Origin: Schistocephalus solidus
Lineage: Eukaryota; Platyhelminthes; Cestoda; Diphyllobothriidea; Diphyllobothriidae
Assembly: GCA_017591395.1 (NCBI GenBank)
Contig: WEDG01002501.1
Location: 1-64,000 of the forward strand
Reading direction: 5' to 3'
DNA: 64,000 bases
A model generated the notes under the pieces. The model was not told where the DNA came from and did no database searches. It worked only from the letters and a program-made list of their open reading frames with translations. Position 1 is the first letter of the stretch, and each line of letters starts with the position of its first letter. Both the position numbers and the translations under genes were made by a program. Of the stretch, positions 13,091-22,470 are shown piece by piece.

Positions 13091-14475
13091 CACAGATTTA
13101 TCAGCAGCCTGGGATATTACTCAAGAGGCATCCATATTTAGGCTTCATTGAGGACGGCAATCTGTCCTTATTTAGTAACTGAAAACAGCGCAGGGATTAT
13201 ACTTTACATAATTTTTTTAATATTTTCTTCAGTTTCTTCGCCTAATCACTGGTTATTTGAATATCAGCAGACCTATTTCATACTTCAAGTTTCAATTCAC
13301 TTGAGTGAAAAGGTCTGGAACTGTTTTATTTTACCGCAGGTAATTTGAAACCAAATTTTGTCAATTAATCATCGACATCATCGCGTTTGCTTGCCACGTA
13401 ACGTAACACCGCGTTTTCCTTCAACATTGCCACCGGGTGCTCTATTTGCGCCACATTTTCCCTTTTCCTTGCAGGTACATTTTAAAAACCTACATTTTCT
13501 TCCTTTTATCGCTTAGGTTTTTACAGAAATGGTATAACTTGTCAAAAGGATGGTTATGCAAGAACACCAATTCAAATGTTTTGCTAGAATATTTCGAAAT
13601 ACATAAGAATGATAAGCAGTGCTGCAATGATGCAATTAAATTTTAAAAAATTCTATTAAGTAGAGAACGATAGATATTGTCGAAACAAAAGGTTATGTTT
13701 TAGCATCATTTTCAGGTATATCGAACAGTACCATATATACAGTTATTTACATGAGTTATAAAAAGTGATGTTAACACATATATGTGATAATGTTTACAAG
13801 GGACTTCCCACATCTCTAGTCCTGATACTTTCCGTATGATAGAGATAAGACCCTGGGCAATACGGAATTTGCTCATTCAAATCATATTTATTATTTTAAC
13901 CTTTCAGTTAGGCCAAAAAATTCTAAAAGATAAACTTACATAAAAAGGGCTGAGAAAGATCGTATGCCTATAACCTTTGTTTGCATTTTACTGGTGCATT
14001 GACAACACATCGTTGCAGAACCAACAACATTTCGGGTGGTTAGTGCCACACCTGAAGACGCACCTTACATAATACAATCCTTATCGGTTTAAGCAGACGC
14101 GACTGTGGTAGTAGGAAGTACTTGTAAGCACCACGCTCTCCAACCACATTGATGAACATGATGCATTCTCTTACAACTTCCCATTCTGACACCCATATCT
14201 CATGTGTGTCTATATAAAGCCATGTTAGGCACTATGGCAGGAATCCGGTGACCTGAATTGACCAGCAAGTGTGGCCAGTGCGTGATTTTTCACAGCCGAC
14301 TGGTCCTGAACTACTCCTCATTTTCTCGCTACACCCCTGAACGAAATGCCCCATGTAAAGTGCGGCCTTCAATCTTTTAGGCATCCAAAGTAAGCAAAGG
14401 TTGGTTTCCCACTATAAGAAAGACCCAGAGCAGTACTGCGGATCAAGAGCATTTGGAATATTAAGTGATAAATAT
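13091..14475. other. No recognised gene
   Basis: No supported gene. A segment at about 13840-14080 resembles 18320-18560 (shared AACATCGTTGCA-type block), so it is probably an unclassified old repeat that also precedes the second PLE-A copy. Confidence 0.4.
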
Positions 14476-14700
14476 AAGGCAGGGAGTAGAATTTTTGTGC
14501 CAAAATTTCTCCGTTTGGGGTGGGGCCTTGCGGTTGTGCCTGGTGCCTGAGGCAGTTCTTTACAAAACTAACCGGATACCCGTTACACCGAAACAACCGA
14601 TATAGGTAAGCAAGCTCTTTTTTAAGGATATCATCGCTGTTGCTCGTTGTTTGGTCGGTTGCGATCGGGAATATGATGATAGTGTGCGGCTCACCGATCT
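14476..14700 (-). pseudogene. PLE-A fragment between RT and nuclease domains
   Basis: The minus-strand translation contains KKELAYLYRLFRCNGYPVSF and then GEILAQKFYSLPYI. This is the linker that joins the reverse transcriptase to the GIY-YIG domain in Penelope-like elements. The same linker starts the PLE-A copy at 15676. Homology stops at about 14476, before the nuclease, so this is a broken internal fragment. Confidence 0.7.
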
Positions 14701-14792
14701 GCTGAAGGAACAAGTATGTTCCGTTTAGCCCTGGAGCTCACATTAGAGCCCTCGCAGACAGTCGCATATATATATAAACCGGCAAGACAACG

Positions 14793-14958
14793 AGCTCGTG
14801 GCGCAGTGGGTAGAGCGTTGGACTTCTGCCCAACAAGGTCGCGAGTTCGAGGCTCGGGCGCTGCAGCGCCTGGGTTTGGGTATGGCTGGCTGATGACGGC
14901 TAATAAGCCAGAAATGGCCATTCAAGTCTCCCTTGTCTTTGTCGGTCATGTTATTCTG

Positions 14959-14960
<2 letters not shown>
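14793..14960 (+). mobile_element. tRNA-derived SINE with hammerhead motif
   Basis: The head (14793-14862) is tRNA-like: an A box around GTGGCGCAGTGGGTAGAGC, an anticodon-arm region GTTGGACTTCTGCCCAAC, and a B box GAGTTCGAGGC. It most resembles tRNA-Arg(TCT), though the anticodon loop looks one base too long, so it is a pol III promoter rather than a working tRNA. The body (14870-14928) folds as a hammerhead ribozyme. A 32-nt tail ending in TTATTCTGCC leads into a TA run. Other copies lie at 36072-36170 (+), 62490-62660 (-), 12897-13050 (-) and 23828-23935. RNA polymerase III transcription and mobilisation in trans are inferred. Confidence 0.85.
14884..14928 (+). ncRNA. Hammerhead ribozyme motif in SINE
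   Basis: A 45-nt type I hammerhead layout. Stem I is GGCTGG (14884-14889) with CAAGTC (14923-14928), one mismatch; other copies have CCAGTC, a full pairing. The core CTGATGA is at 14890-14896. Stem II is GGCT/AGCC with loop AATA. GAAA is at 14911-14914. Stem III is the palindrome ATGGCCAT (14914-14921), with cleavage predicted after T14922. The base of stem II is a C/A non-pair. The self-complementary stem III suggests activity as a dimer. Folding was done by hand. Confidence 0.72.
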
Positions 14961-15039
<79 letters not shown>

Positions 15040-15049
15040 ATATATATAT
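14961..15049. repeat. TA dinucleotide run
   Basis: About 44 TA units with one TTA interruption. It separates the 3' end of the SINE (left) from the 3' end of the minus-strand PLE-A copy (right), so both elements end on it. Confidence 0.97.
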
Positions 15050-15658
15050 GGAACAACTGCAGTTCCCGGTGCTGCAGGGGGAGGGTGGATGATGGATCAT
15101 TTGGATTCCGGGTGACTGGGTTGCCGCTAATTGATTCGGCATTTAACCGGGGGCGGTGAGTCGTAATCGTAGACCCTCATAATGGATGTCCAGGTCAACA
15201 TGGCGGTTGATACTGTACCAGGCCTCGAGCAATTCTCTCGCTCCTTTTGTGTTGGCCATGGCGATGACCTCAGTTTCAACCCAATTGAATCGCTGATCGC
15301 ACTCGAGTGCGTGCGCAAAGACGAGGGACAAAGGGTCTAGGCAGTGGACGGCTAGTTTGTGCTCATTAATGCGGGTGCCCAGGCGTCGACCCGTATGCCC
15401 AATATAAACACAAGAGCAATTTGCGCACGGGATGCGATAAATTACGTTGGTTTGTTGAATTTTGGGGATGGGATCCTTTATTCGGGATAGTGTGGTGCGT
15501 AGTGAGGATGCTGGCTTGTGAGCGACGTGTATACCAAGGTGATTCAACTGCCGAACGATTACCTCAGAGGCCCTCTTCATATAAGGCAGGGAGTAGAATT
15601 TTTGTGCCACAATTTCTCCGTTTGGGGTGGGGTCTTGCGGTTGTGCTTGGGAAGGGGT
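15050..15658 (-). pseudogene. PLE-A copy, GIY-YIG nuclease (5'-truncated)
   Basis: The minus-strand ORF 15676-15143 gives the linker GEIVAQKFYSLPYMKRASEV, then LGIHVAHKPASSLRTTLSRI, and the nuclease: NVIYRIPCANCSCVYIGHTG (GIY-YIG with PLE cysteines), TRINEHKLA, and ARELLEAW (catalytic Glu). The nuclease domain is uninterrupted. The element is 5'-truncated in the linker and lacks the RT. The 3' UTR runs to the TA run at 15049 and shows no obvious hammerhead. At about 15655 it meets a PLE-B tail in the opposite orientation. Confidence 0.85.
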
Positions 15659-15900
15659 GGAAGAGGCAACAGCCAATCAAAATGGGTTTTCACCCCCATC
15701 GCAAGTAATTGGCAGGAAGTACAAGGAAATCTCGATTTTTTAAAACGTTTGAAATTTTAACTGTTTGTTTACACTTGCTTCACGTCGGACGACGTGCTTG
15801 GGATCCAGCGTTGAAAATTAACCCATGAAATCTTATTCCGTTTCCCAAAGAAGTTCGTGTTTTCGAATTATAATTCTTGGGATGCCCATTTTCCAGTTGT
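15655..15900 (+). mobile_element. PLE-B 3' tail, inverted relative to PLE-A
   Basis: The sequence aligns with 20590-20826 (+), the 3' tail of PLE-B: CAGCCAATC..., TTGGCAGGAA..., a decayed hammerhead-like block at 15787-15822 (GGACGACG ... GTTGAAAATT), and TTTCCCAAAGAA...CTTGGGATGCC. It begins where the minus-strand PLE-A copy begins, so the two fragments are joined head to head with both 3' ends facing outward. Confidence 0.7.
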
Positions 15901-16300
15901 TTCGCCGATGTTTTTGCTGCTGCATGACGCAGCAACAAGGGTTTCGGCTCCTCAGTAGGCCCCCAGCGTTCTCTATGTGGTTTCTGGTATATGGACCCCA
16001 GAGCATAATCGAGGAAATAATTTCTGAAATTATGAAGTGTAGGTCATGGAGTCAGGTGATCCGGACATGATGTTTTAGGGTCCGACCCGAATATATGCCA
16101 ACGACGGCATACCGTACTCACGACATAGGTAATAGCTAACATCCCAGCCACGTGTTTCAACGGTGTTTGTTGCTGTATCACGCAGCAAATAGGGGTTCGG
16201 CTATTTCAATCGTTGCCCCAGCGCTCTCTATGCGGTTTCTGGTATATGAACTCCGGCGAATAATCAAGGTAATAATTTCAGAAAAGATTTTTAGGTTCAG
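15898..16300. repeat. Diverged tandem duplication with hairpin
   Basis: Segment 15898-16040 is repeated at 16155-16290. Shared blocks include the hairpin TTGCTGC...GCAGCAA, GGTTTCGGCT-like, CCCCAGCG(T/C)TCTCTATG and GGTTTCTGGTATATG. Probably two copies of an unclassified interspersed repeat. Confidence 0.7.
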
Positions 16301-18552
16301 ACCTCAAATTTAAATAAAATTTTGAGTCTAAGACAATTGATTACTGTGGAATAACCACGTAATGCTCATTATACAAAAAGTATTACTACAAGTCTGACCC
16401 TAAAATTAATGTCCGGATCACTCAACTCTATGTCCAGTATTAAGTATTTTCTGACATTTTTACCTATAGATGAATAACTGACCCGATGATAAGATGGCTT
16501 TCTCTGCATCAGTGCATGTCACACAAATAGTACATTTGGCTCTCATTTTTTAAGTTTTATATATAGTTTCGATAATTGATTTACCTCTCCTCTCAAATCG
16601 TAAAATTGCACTACCGTGACGATGCTCGTTATATAAAGGAAGGCATCTCTCTACCAAGGGGATTTAACTGTAGTATAATGGTATCATGCCGGTGTGAATC
16701 GTCACTAACGCGTCCAAACCATCTAGTCTCTAGTGATTTTTTCCTTCCAATCCCAAGATGAGAATACTTTCGTAAATGTTTTACTAGTGTACGTTGCGAA
16801 TTTTATAGTTTAGAAGTGTGTAACCAAAGCAGCTTAAATTTAAACTCGGCAAAATGAAACTGCAGTCATTTCTGCAAAGGAAGTTCTGATGAGGGTTTTT
16901 GAGATCGGCCTTTTTGATTCTCTTCATTAAATGATATACACATAACAGTTTATTGAGGCCTTCATTACCAGCTATGAGATTGCCATGGTAAAATCCCACA
17001 CTTGACTGAGTGACCAAAATACAAATTTATGAAAAACGTGAGTAGAATTTGGAGCTAATAAGTAGCTCTTAGCCCGGTTCCTCGTGATTCGGGTAGTTTT
17101 TTGCACCTTATTCATCCAAATAATAATTTCTTTGAAATACTGTGCGCTGTAACTCGAAAGAATTCAATCTTGTTTCAGTCTGAAAGGTTTGATAAGTTTA
17201 ATTTTTACAAATAGAGACCTCTAAGAGGGAAGGTAATTCCTTGCAGTTACATAAAGCCGTAACTACTGACATTTTTCTTCAATTTTCACACTTTCCTATG
17301 CTGTGTACTGGGTGTCCGAATTGAACTTGTTAATTTTTATCAAGTACAGATTTATTCAGAGGGAAATAAGTCTGTCAACTTGCTTTTACTCCTGCGTTTG
17401 TCCCCCTCATGAAATCGTATTCTACAATCTAACTCTACTTTGAAAGTTGTTTTCAATTGCACTGGCTGGATCAACATTTATTTGACTGGGCGACCATAGA
17501 AGTAAATATCTCTGGGTTGATAATTGTTGTGCCTACAAAAAGGCCTGTGCGTGTAAGATTCATGCGTTTTGGTTATTCTGACTGCAAAAGCTATCGACAT
17601 AGGAGGGGCACGAAGTAGATGGACTATTTTAACATGCTGTCAATTTCAAAAATGTTTAAAAAATGATTCTAAATAGCAACCTACAGTGTTATGTCTTTGG
17701 TTTAAACTATCAACCAGTACTTTCCTGATCTCAGGAAGACCAATCGGGGTTAAAACGTCCAGTGGATTCTCCATCTCATGAAATTTCAACGAAAATTTGG
17801 AAATATCATTTGGACTCGGAGAAGCTACTGAGGTAGGGCAGTAAGATTGATTAGCAGGCAGGTTTCTTTCAAGTTATTTCCGTCACATCAGGACATCAGT
17901 CATTCAAAGAGCTTCTTCCTGGCTTCCTGCGGAAAGTATACTCTTAAAAATGAGATAAATGAGAAGTATCACATTTCTTCGTGGAATTTAAAATATTTTT
18001 GTAGAAAACGTGTACGAAAATATTCTTTTTTGTACTCATTTGGTAGCAAGTTACGCTTTTTTCAACTTTTTCTTGAAGGTATCTTTTGGTTTTAAAAAGT
18101 TGCCAAGTACGCAATTTTACAAGACCCTGAAAGGTTAATTTGTTATGCATCGTATCTGTCAATTTATTAATGTTACAGATAAAGTATACAACATGATCTA
18201 CAATTACAGCAAAACTTTCTGACAACGTCTTATAATGTACCCCAGAGAAATCATTATTTGTCCTCCTATGGAGCATTTTTAAAGAGATTTTATGCGTGCA
18301 TAGTCTTGGTGATTTACTGATATATCTGAGACAAGACCTTGCGCTACGGAGAATCTGCGCATCAAAACCACATCCATTATTCAAAACTTTTTGTCAGGAA
18401 AATTATATGCTATAATAGAACCACGCAGTAGGGGGGATGAGAGGAAAACCTTACGCGTATGATATCTATTTGCATTTCATTGTATAGAAACAAAACATCG
18501 TTGCAAAAACTAACACTTTTAGGAGGTTATGCAGCTAGGACCGCAGCTATGA
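16301..18552. other. No recognised gene
   Basis: AT-rich. Part of 16580-16645 resembles 26895-26960, an old unclassified repeat. The ORFs at 17.8-18.4 kb have no recognisable domain. Confidence 0.35.
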
Positions 18553-18579
18553 CCGCGTAAATTCTACTCCCTACCTTAC

Positions 18580-19050
18580 ATGCAGGGCATCTCCGAAGCG
18601 ATCGCCCGACAATTAAACCGGTTTGGCATCTCCATTGCGCACAAACCGGCATCGTCCTTGCGCGCAACACTATCCCGAGTAAAAGACCCTGTACCCAAAG
18701 AGCAGCAAACTAATGTCATCTATCGCATTCCGTGTGCTAACTGCTCTTGCACTTATATTGGTCATACCGGCCGACGACTTGGGACGCGTATTACGGAACA
18801 TAAACTAGCCATTCGTCGACGCGACCCTTTGTCACTCATCTTTGCGCATGCCCTTGAGTTCGACCATCGCTTCAATTGGGACGGAACCGAAGTTGTTGCA
18901 ATGGCTAACAACAAACAGGCGCGTGAATTCCTCGAGGCGTGGCATTCTAACACGACCAGCATCAACCGCCATGTCGATCTGGACTCTCAATACGAAGGCC
19001 TGCGTGCACGGCTCACTGATTTGCGCCCACAACCTAACCACAGCCGCTAA
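18580..19050 (+). CDS. PLE-A GIY-YIG endonuclease domain ORF
   Basis: A 156-residue uninterrupted ORF homologous to the C-terminal third of Penelope-like retroelement proteins. In the full element this domain nicks target DNA for reverse transcription in the nucleus. Visible: FGISIAHKPASSLRATLSRV (residues 15-34), NVIYRIPC (45-52) with the PLE CxxCxC cysteines, YIG (59-61), GTRITEHKLA (68-77, with the catalytic-type Arg70), and REFLEAW (115-121) with a candidate metal-binding Glu. The Met at 18580 is the first in a 5'-truncated copy, not a natural start; homology extends upstream to 18553. Without the RT domain it is not an autonomous element, and expression is doubtful. Confidence 0.8.
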   Translation: MQGISEAIARQLNRFGISIAHKPASSLRATLSRVKDPVPKEQQTNVIYRIPCANCSCTYIGHTGRRLGTRITEHKLAIRRRDPLSLIFAHALEFDHRFNWDGTEVVAMANNKQAREFLEAWHSNTTSINRHVDLDSQYEGLRARLTDLRPQPNHSR

Positions 19051-19375
19051 TCTTTTTCTGGACCATGTAGAATCTCACTGTCTCGCCACCCCTCCCCTGA
19101 CATGGCGAACAACAGTTGAAACTATAAAAACCTCAAAAATCCATGCAATTACTTCTGTCCCCATCCCGCATCGTCGACCATTAAGTTTACCGTCTGCAGT
19201 CACATTTAATCGCCATCCCCTTAGCCTCCGGCACAGGGAACCCTAACAGCCCCCGCCCCCTAACCGGCCCCAATCCAATCATGTACCCATTCCTCACACC
19301 CCAGTTGGTTGTCTGTCCTTGTCTGTCCTGTAGCACAAACTGGTCATCTGACCATTTCATTTCTCCTCTGTTCAT

Positions 19376-19421
19376 TTCGTCTGACGACGGGTTGGTGTGA
19401 CCAACTTGAAAAATTCACGAG
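19376..19421 (+). ncRNA. Hammerhead ribozyme motif at PLE-A 3' end
   Basis: Stem I TTCGT/ACGAG (5 bp, one G-U). Core CTGACGA at 19381-19387, one extra C, stem II GGGTTGGT/ACCAACTT with a 3-nt loop, GAAA at 19408-19411. Stem III is a short self-complementary A/T stretch and cleavage is predicted after C19416. Hammerheads in PLE terminal repeats are documented in the literature for other animals. The AATT-type stem III implies dimeric folding. Confidence 0.68.
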
Positions 19422-19470
19422 TACAACTCTATTTTCCGACGAGCCCTATTTTTCTTCAATATATATATAT

Positions 19471-20482
19471 GTAGAAGCAAAAGACGTTCTTTGGGAAACA
19501 ATAGATAACTTTATTATGTAAATTTTCGACGCTGGCACCCCAGATCGTCGTCAGACTTGTGGTAAGTGTGCAAAACAGTTCAAATTTAACACGTGCCGGA
19601 AAAATCGATATTGCTTTGTCATTCCTGCCAATTGTTGTCATTGTGGGTGGATTTACATTTCGGATTGGCTCTTGCCTCTTCCCGCTTTCTTTCAGGTAGT
19701 CGTACACATGGTCCAATTCGATGCGTCGGTTGATGCATGAGTTTATCTGAGAAAACGGCCTCTAAAAATTCTCGGCCTTTCTTAGATGGACAGGAGGCAA
19801 CAATGCGGGTTTTGTCCCAGGCAAATTTGTGTCCCTGTTTCTAGCGTGTGCATGGCAACTTGAGACAAGTGGTCTCGCTTCCTTATGGCCAATTGATGTT
19901 CGTGTATGCGCGTGGAGGCTGATTTTCCTGTCTGACCACAGTACACCGCATTGCAGCTGTTACATGGTATCTTGTAAACGACTTCTTTTTTATCTAAATA
20001 GCCAACCCTATCCTTAGGGTGTACAAGCTGGTTTCGAAGTGTAGTCGTTGGTTTGTGCGCCACTTGGATTTGATGTTTCCGCAGGTGTCTTTCAAAGAGT
20101 TCGGACACGTTCTTGATGTACGGAAGTGTTCGCCAGTTCTTTGATTTGGGCGCTTGACCGGAACAATCTAGTTCCTTGTCTTTTTCCTTTTTTTCTTTTT
20201 AACTTCTGTCGTCTCATGCATCGACGTATAAATTCTCTTGGATAACCATTTCGCAAAATAGTTTGAATAAATAACTGAGTTCGTTTTGGTAGAGTTCATT
20301 ATCAGAACAGTGCGTTTTAGCTCGATTGAGTAGGCTGTTAACAGTACTCCGCTTGTGAGCAATAGGGTGGTTGCTCTGGTAATGCAGGATAATTTCCGCA
20401 TAAGCTTTCTTGCGGTAAACCGATGTTTGAAATGTCCCGTCAGTCTTTCGCTGTACGAGGACGTCAAGAAACGGCCTTTTTC
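19471..20482 (-). pseudogene. PLE-B copy: RT C-terminus plus GIY-YIG nuclease
   Basis: Reading the minus strand from 20482: RPFLDVLVQRKTDGTF, SVYRKKAYAEIILHY and NHPIAHKRSTVNSLL, the conserved end of the PLE reverse transcriptase. A linker with a stop follows (about 20220), then RTLPYIKNVSELFERHL, HKPTTTLRNQLVHPKDR, and the nuclease EVVYKIPCNSCNAVYCGQTG, TRIHEHQLAI and, after a frameshift near 19820, KKGREFLEAVFSD. The first, catalytic half of the RT is missing. The 3' tail (19790-19471) matches the plus-strand fragment that adjoins this copy at 20482, giving a head-to-head pair. Confidence 0.85.
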
Positions 20483-20826
20483 TAAGAAAGGCCGAGAATT
20501 TTTAGAGGCCGTTTTCTCAGATGACTCATGCATCAACCGACGCATCGAATTGGACCATGTGTACGACTACCTGAAAGAAAGCGGGAAGAAACGACAGCCA
20601 ATCCAAAATGTAAATGCCCCCACAATGACAACAATTGGCAGGAATGACAAAGCAATATCGATTTTCCGGCACGTGTTAAATTTGAACTGTTTTTGCACAC
20701 TTACCACAAGTCTGACGACGATCTGGGGTGCCAGCGTCGAAAATTTACATAAAAAAGTTACCTATTGTTTCCCAAAGAACGTCTTTGCTTCTAAATATAT
20801 TTCTTGGGATGCCTATTTTCCAATTG
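20480..20826 (+). mobile_element. PLE-B inverted 3' fragment
   Basis: The sequence repeats, in opposite orientation, the last ~320 bp of the PLE-B copy at 19471-20482. It starts in frame at SKKGREFLEAVFSDD, runs through DHVYDYLKESGKK and the 3' UTR to CCAATTGA, then into a TA run. The junction at about 20470-20495 is itself a small hairpin (GGCC...GGCC). Such inverted partial copies are a known feature of Penelope insertions. Confidence 0.8.
20718..20758 (+). ncRNA. Weak hammerhead-like motif in PLE-B tail
   Basis: Core-like CTGACGA, a stem II candidate (CTGG/CCAG) and GAAAATTT are present at the same place as in PLE-A. Stem I (AAGT/ACAT) is poor and stem II is irregular. The inverted partner at 19515-19556 carries the same sequence. 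Probably a diverged, inactive relative. Confidence 0.4.
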
Positions 20827-20850
20827 ATATATATATATATATATATATAT
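20827..20850. repeat. TA dinucleotide run
   Basis: Twelve TA units directly after the PLE-B 3' end. Confidence 0.95.
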
Positions 20851-21979
20851 AATTGCAGCTTCCCGTATCTTTCCGAGACGTTACCATATCTGTGCGTGGC
20901 AATTTGGATTTGAAGTAAACTTTACAACACTAATATCTATATCGAACATTCCTTGTTAAAACCAATCTCGAGCAATTGCTTCGATCTCCTAGGGAGCAAT
21001 GATTGACCAAAATGATAAAAGTTGGTGTCTCTGCATGAGGCACTTGCATTATTGAGGCCATTGGTTTATTGCCTCAAGGCTTATAACACGTACGACCATC
21101 TATCGTCGTAGATAATTATACCAAAAAAGCATGCGCTAACACACGATATTAAACAGATAGCGCTGCACGTGTGGATAGAACAGTGTGGACTCTGCATGAG
21201 GACAGCGGGTGGATGTGGTGTCGTGGGCAAGTACCAACCTTGCAGCTGCACGCCTACTCTCATTACATATCAGAGGTGTCTTGGATGCATAACAACTTAA
21301 CATTGACGATGATCTGCTGCAGCAGATATACTGCCGGCATTTTTCATGCATGAGGATGTAGCGTAGACGCACTGTCCATGCCGGTTAGATCAGGCATTAT
21401 GACGGCAGCAGCAAACGCTTCCAAACAACACACTGACGGTCCTTACCAGGCGCATCGGCGAACCAGACGGCTTCAGCTAATGCTCAACTTCCCGGCACCT
21501 GTGGTTACATGAGGCCATACACAGTACGGTGACCAGATTCTGGCAACCTCCCTTGACCGGCGAGATAGCTCAACTAGGATTGTCCGACGCCTGTGTCTTC
21601 AGGGTCAATTGTTCCTAAAATAATCTTCATCCTCCCGATACACCACTAAACAAAACACACTATGGAGTGGGCAACACACAAATCCGTAAGCGTCTAAAGC
21701 ACGCAGGGCTCAAGAACCCAGCTCAATAGTGAAATTCATCAGTTATCTGGGACGATGTAGCAGCGTTAGGGAAAGAATTCAGAAAATTTTGCCTAAAATT
21801 GTTGATAAAACGCCATCGTCAAGCTGACAATCAATTGAACACATGACATATAAGGTGGAAGAAAAAGAAATGGAAACCGTCATATAATCCATGTATGAGC
21901 CTCCGAAAATGATGTCAGAATGGCAATGGTCAAGATGACAGCCTAGAAAGCTCACTGGCTAATAGGGAATGTAGTGGTA
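20851..21979. other. No recognised gene
   Basis: Short ORFs on both strands at 21.1-21.4 kb overlap one another and show no domain. The right-hand end may hold the unrecognisable start of the LINE relic that follows. Confidence 0.35.
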
Positions 21980-22470
21980 AACTGACTGGAATAAAAAACA
22001 GATCTCGCTATCGGGGATTAGCCTAATAAAGTATGAACATCGGAGTATTTGGTGAGACCTAATCTACCGAACAGAGACAGCTGGAGAAAGTGAGAGCTGA
22101 CTTCACCTTCTTATGTGGCAGATGTCAAAAAATAGGGTGGTGGGACGCCGCATTCTCTTTCGCTATCGCGGACTTCCAAGGATAGGGCGGCGGACACTGC
22201 AGTTTCATTTGTCATCAGGAACTAATTCGTGCGACAACTGGTCTTTGTGATATAGAACCTCATCAATCACCTCCTAGACATGTGGTGACCACTCTGTGAA
22301 CCACAATAAGCCATAGTCCTACGCGTCAACTCCCCCCAACCAGTAACCAGCTCTGGGTACGTGAAGAACAATTTATACAAAAACCTGCACCCAACAACCT
22401 CCCAACAACTGCGCCTTATAAACTGTGCTTGTTGCATTATATGCCCGTGAAGCCACAGTCCACACTAGAA

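Larger units (their letters stand above)
18553..19458 (+). mobile_element. 5'-truncated PLE-A element with intact 3' end
   Basis: The element starts in the linker at about 18553, carries an intact nuclease ORF (18580-19050), and has a 3' UTR of about 400 bp that ends with a hammerhead motif (19376-19421) and then an AT run at 19459-19470. The next element (PLE-B, minus strand) abuts the same AT run, so two PLE 3' ends converge there. Confidence 0.8.

Noticed and set aside
14793..14862. Functional tRNA-Arg gene
   Set aside because: The anticodon loop appears one base too long, acceptor pairing is poor, and the sequence continues into a SINE body and TA run repeated elsewhere in the window.
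14933..15159. ORFs rich in Tyr-Ile repeats
   Set aside because: They are translations of the TA run at 14961-15049, not genes.
17847..18384. ORFs of 82 and 146 codons on opposite strands
   Set aside because: They overlap each other, have no domain, and lie in AT-rich sequence partly shared with 13.8-14.1 kb.
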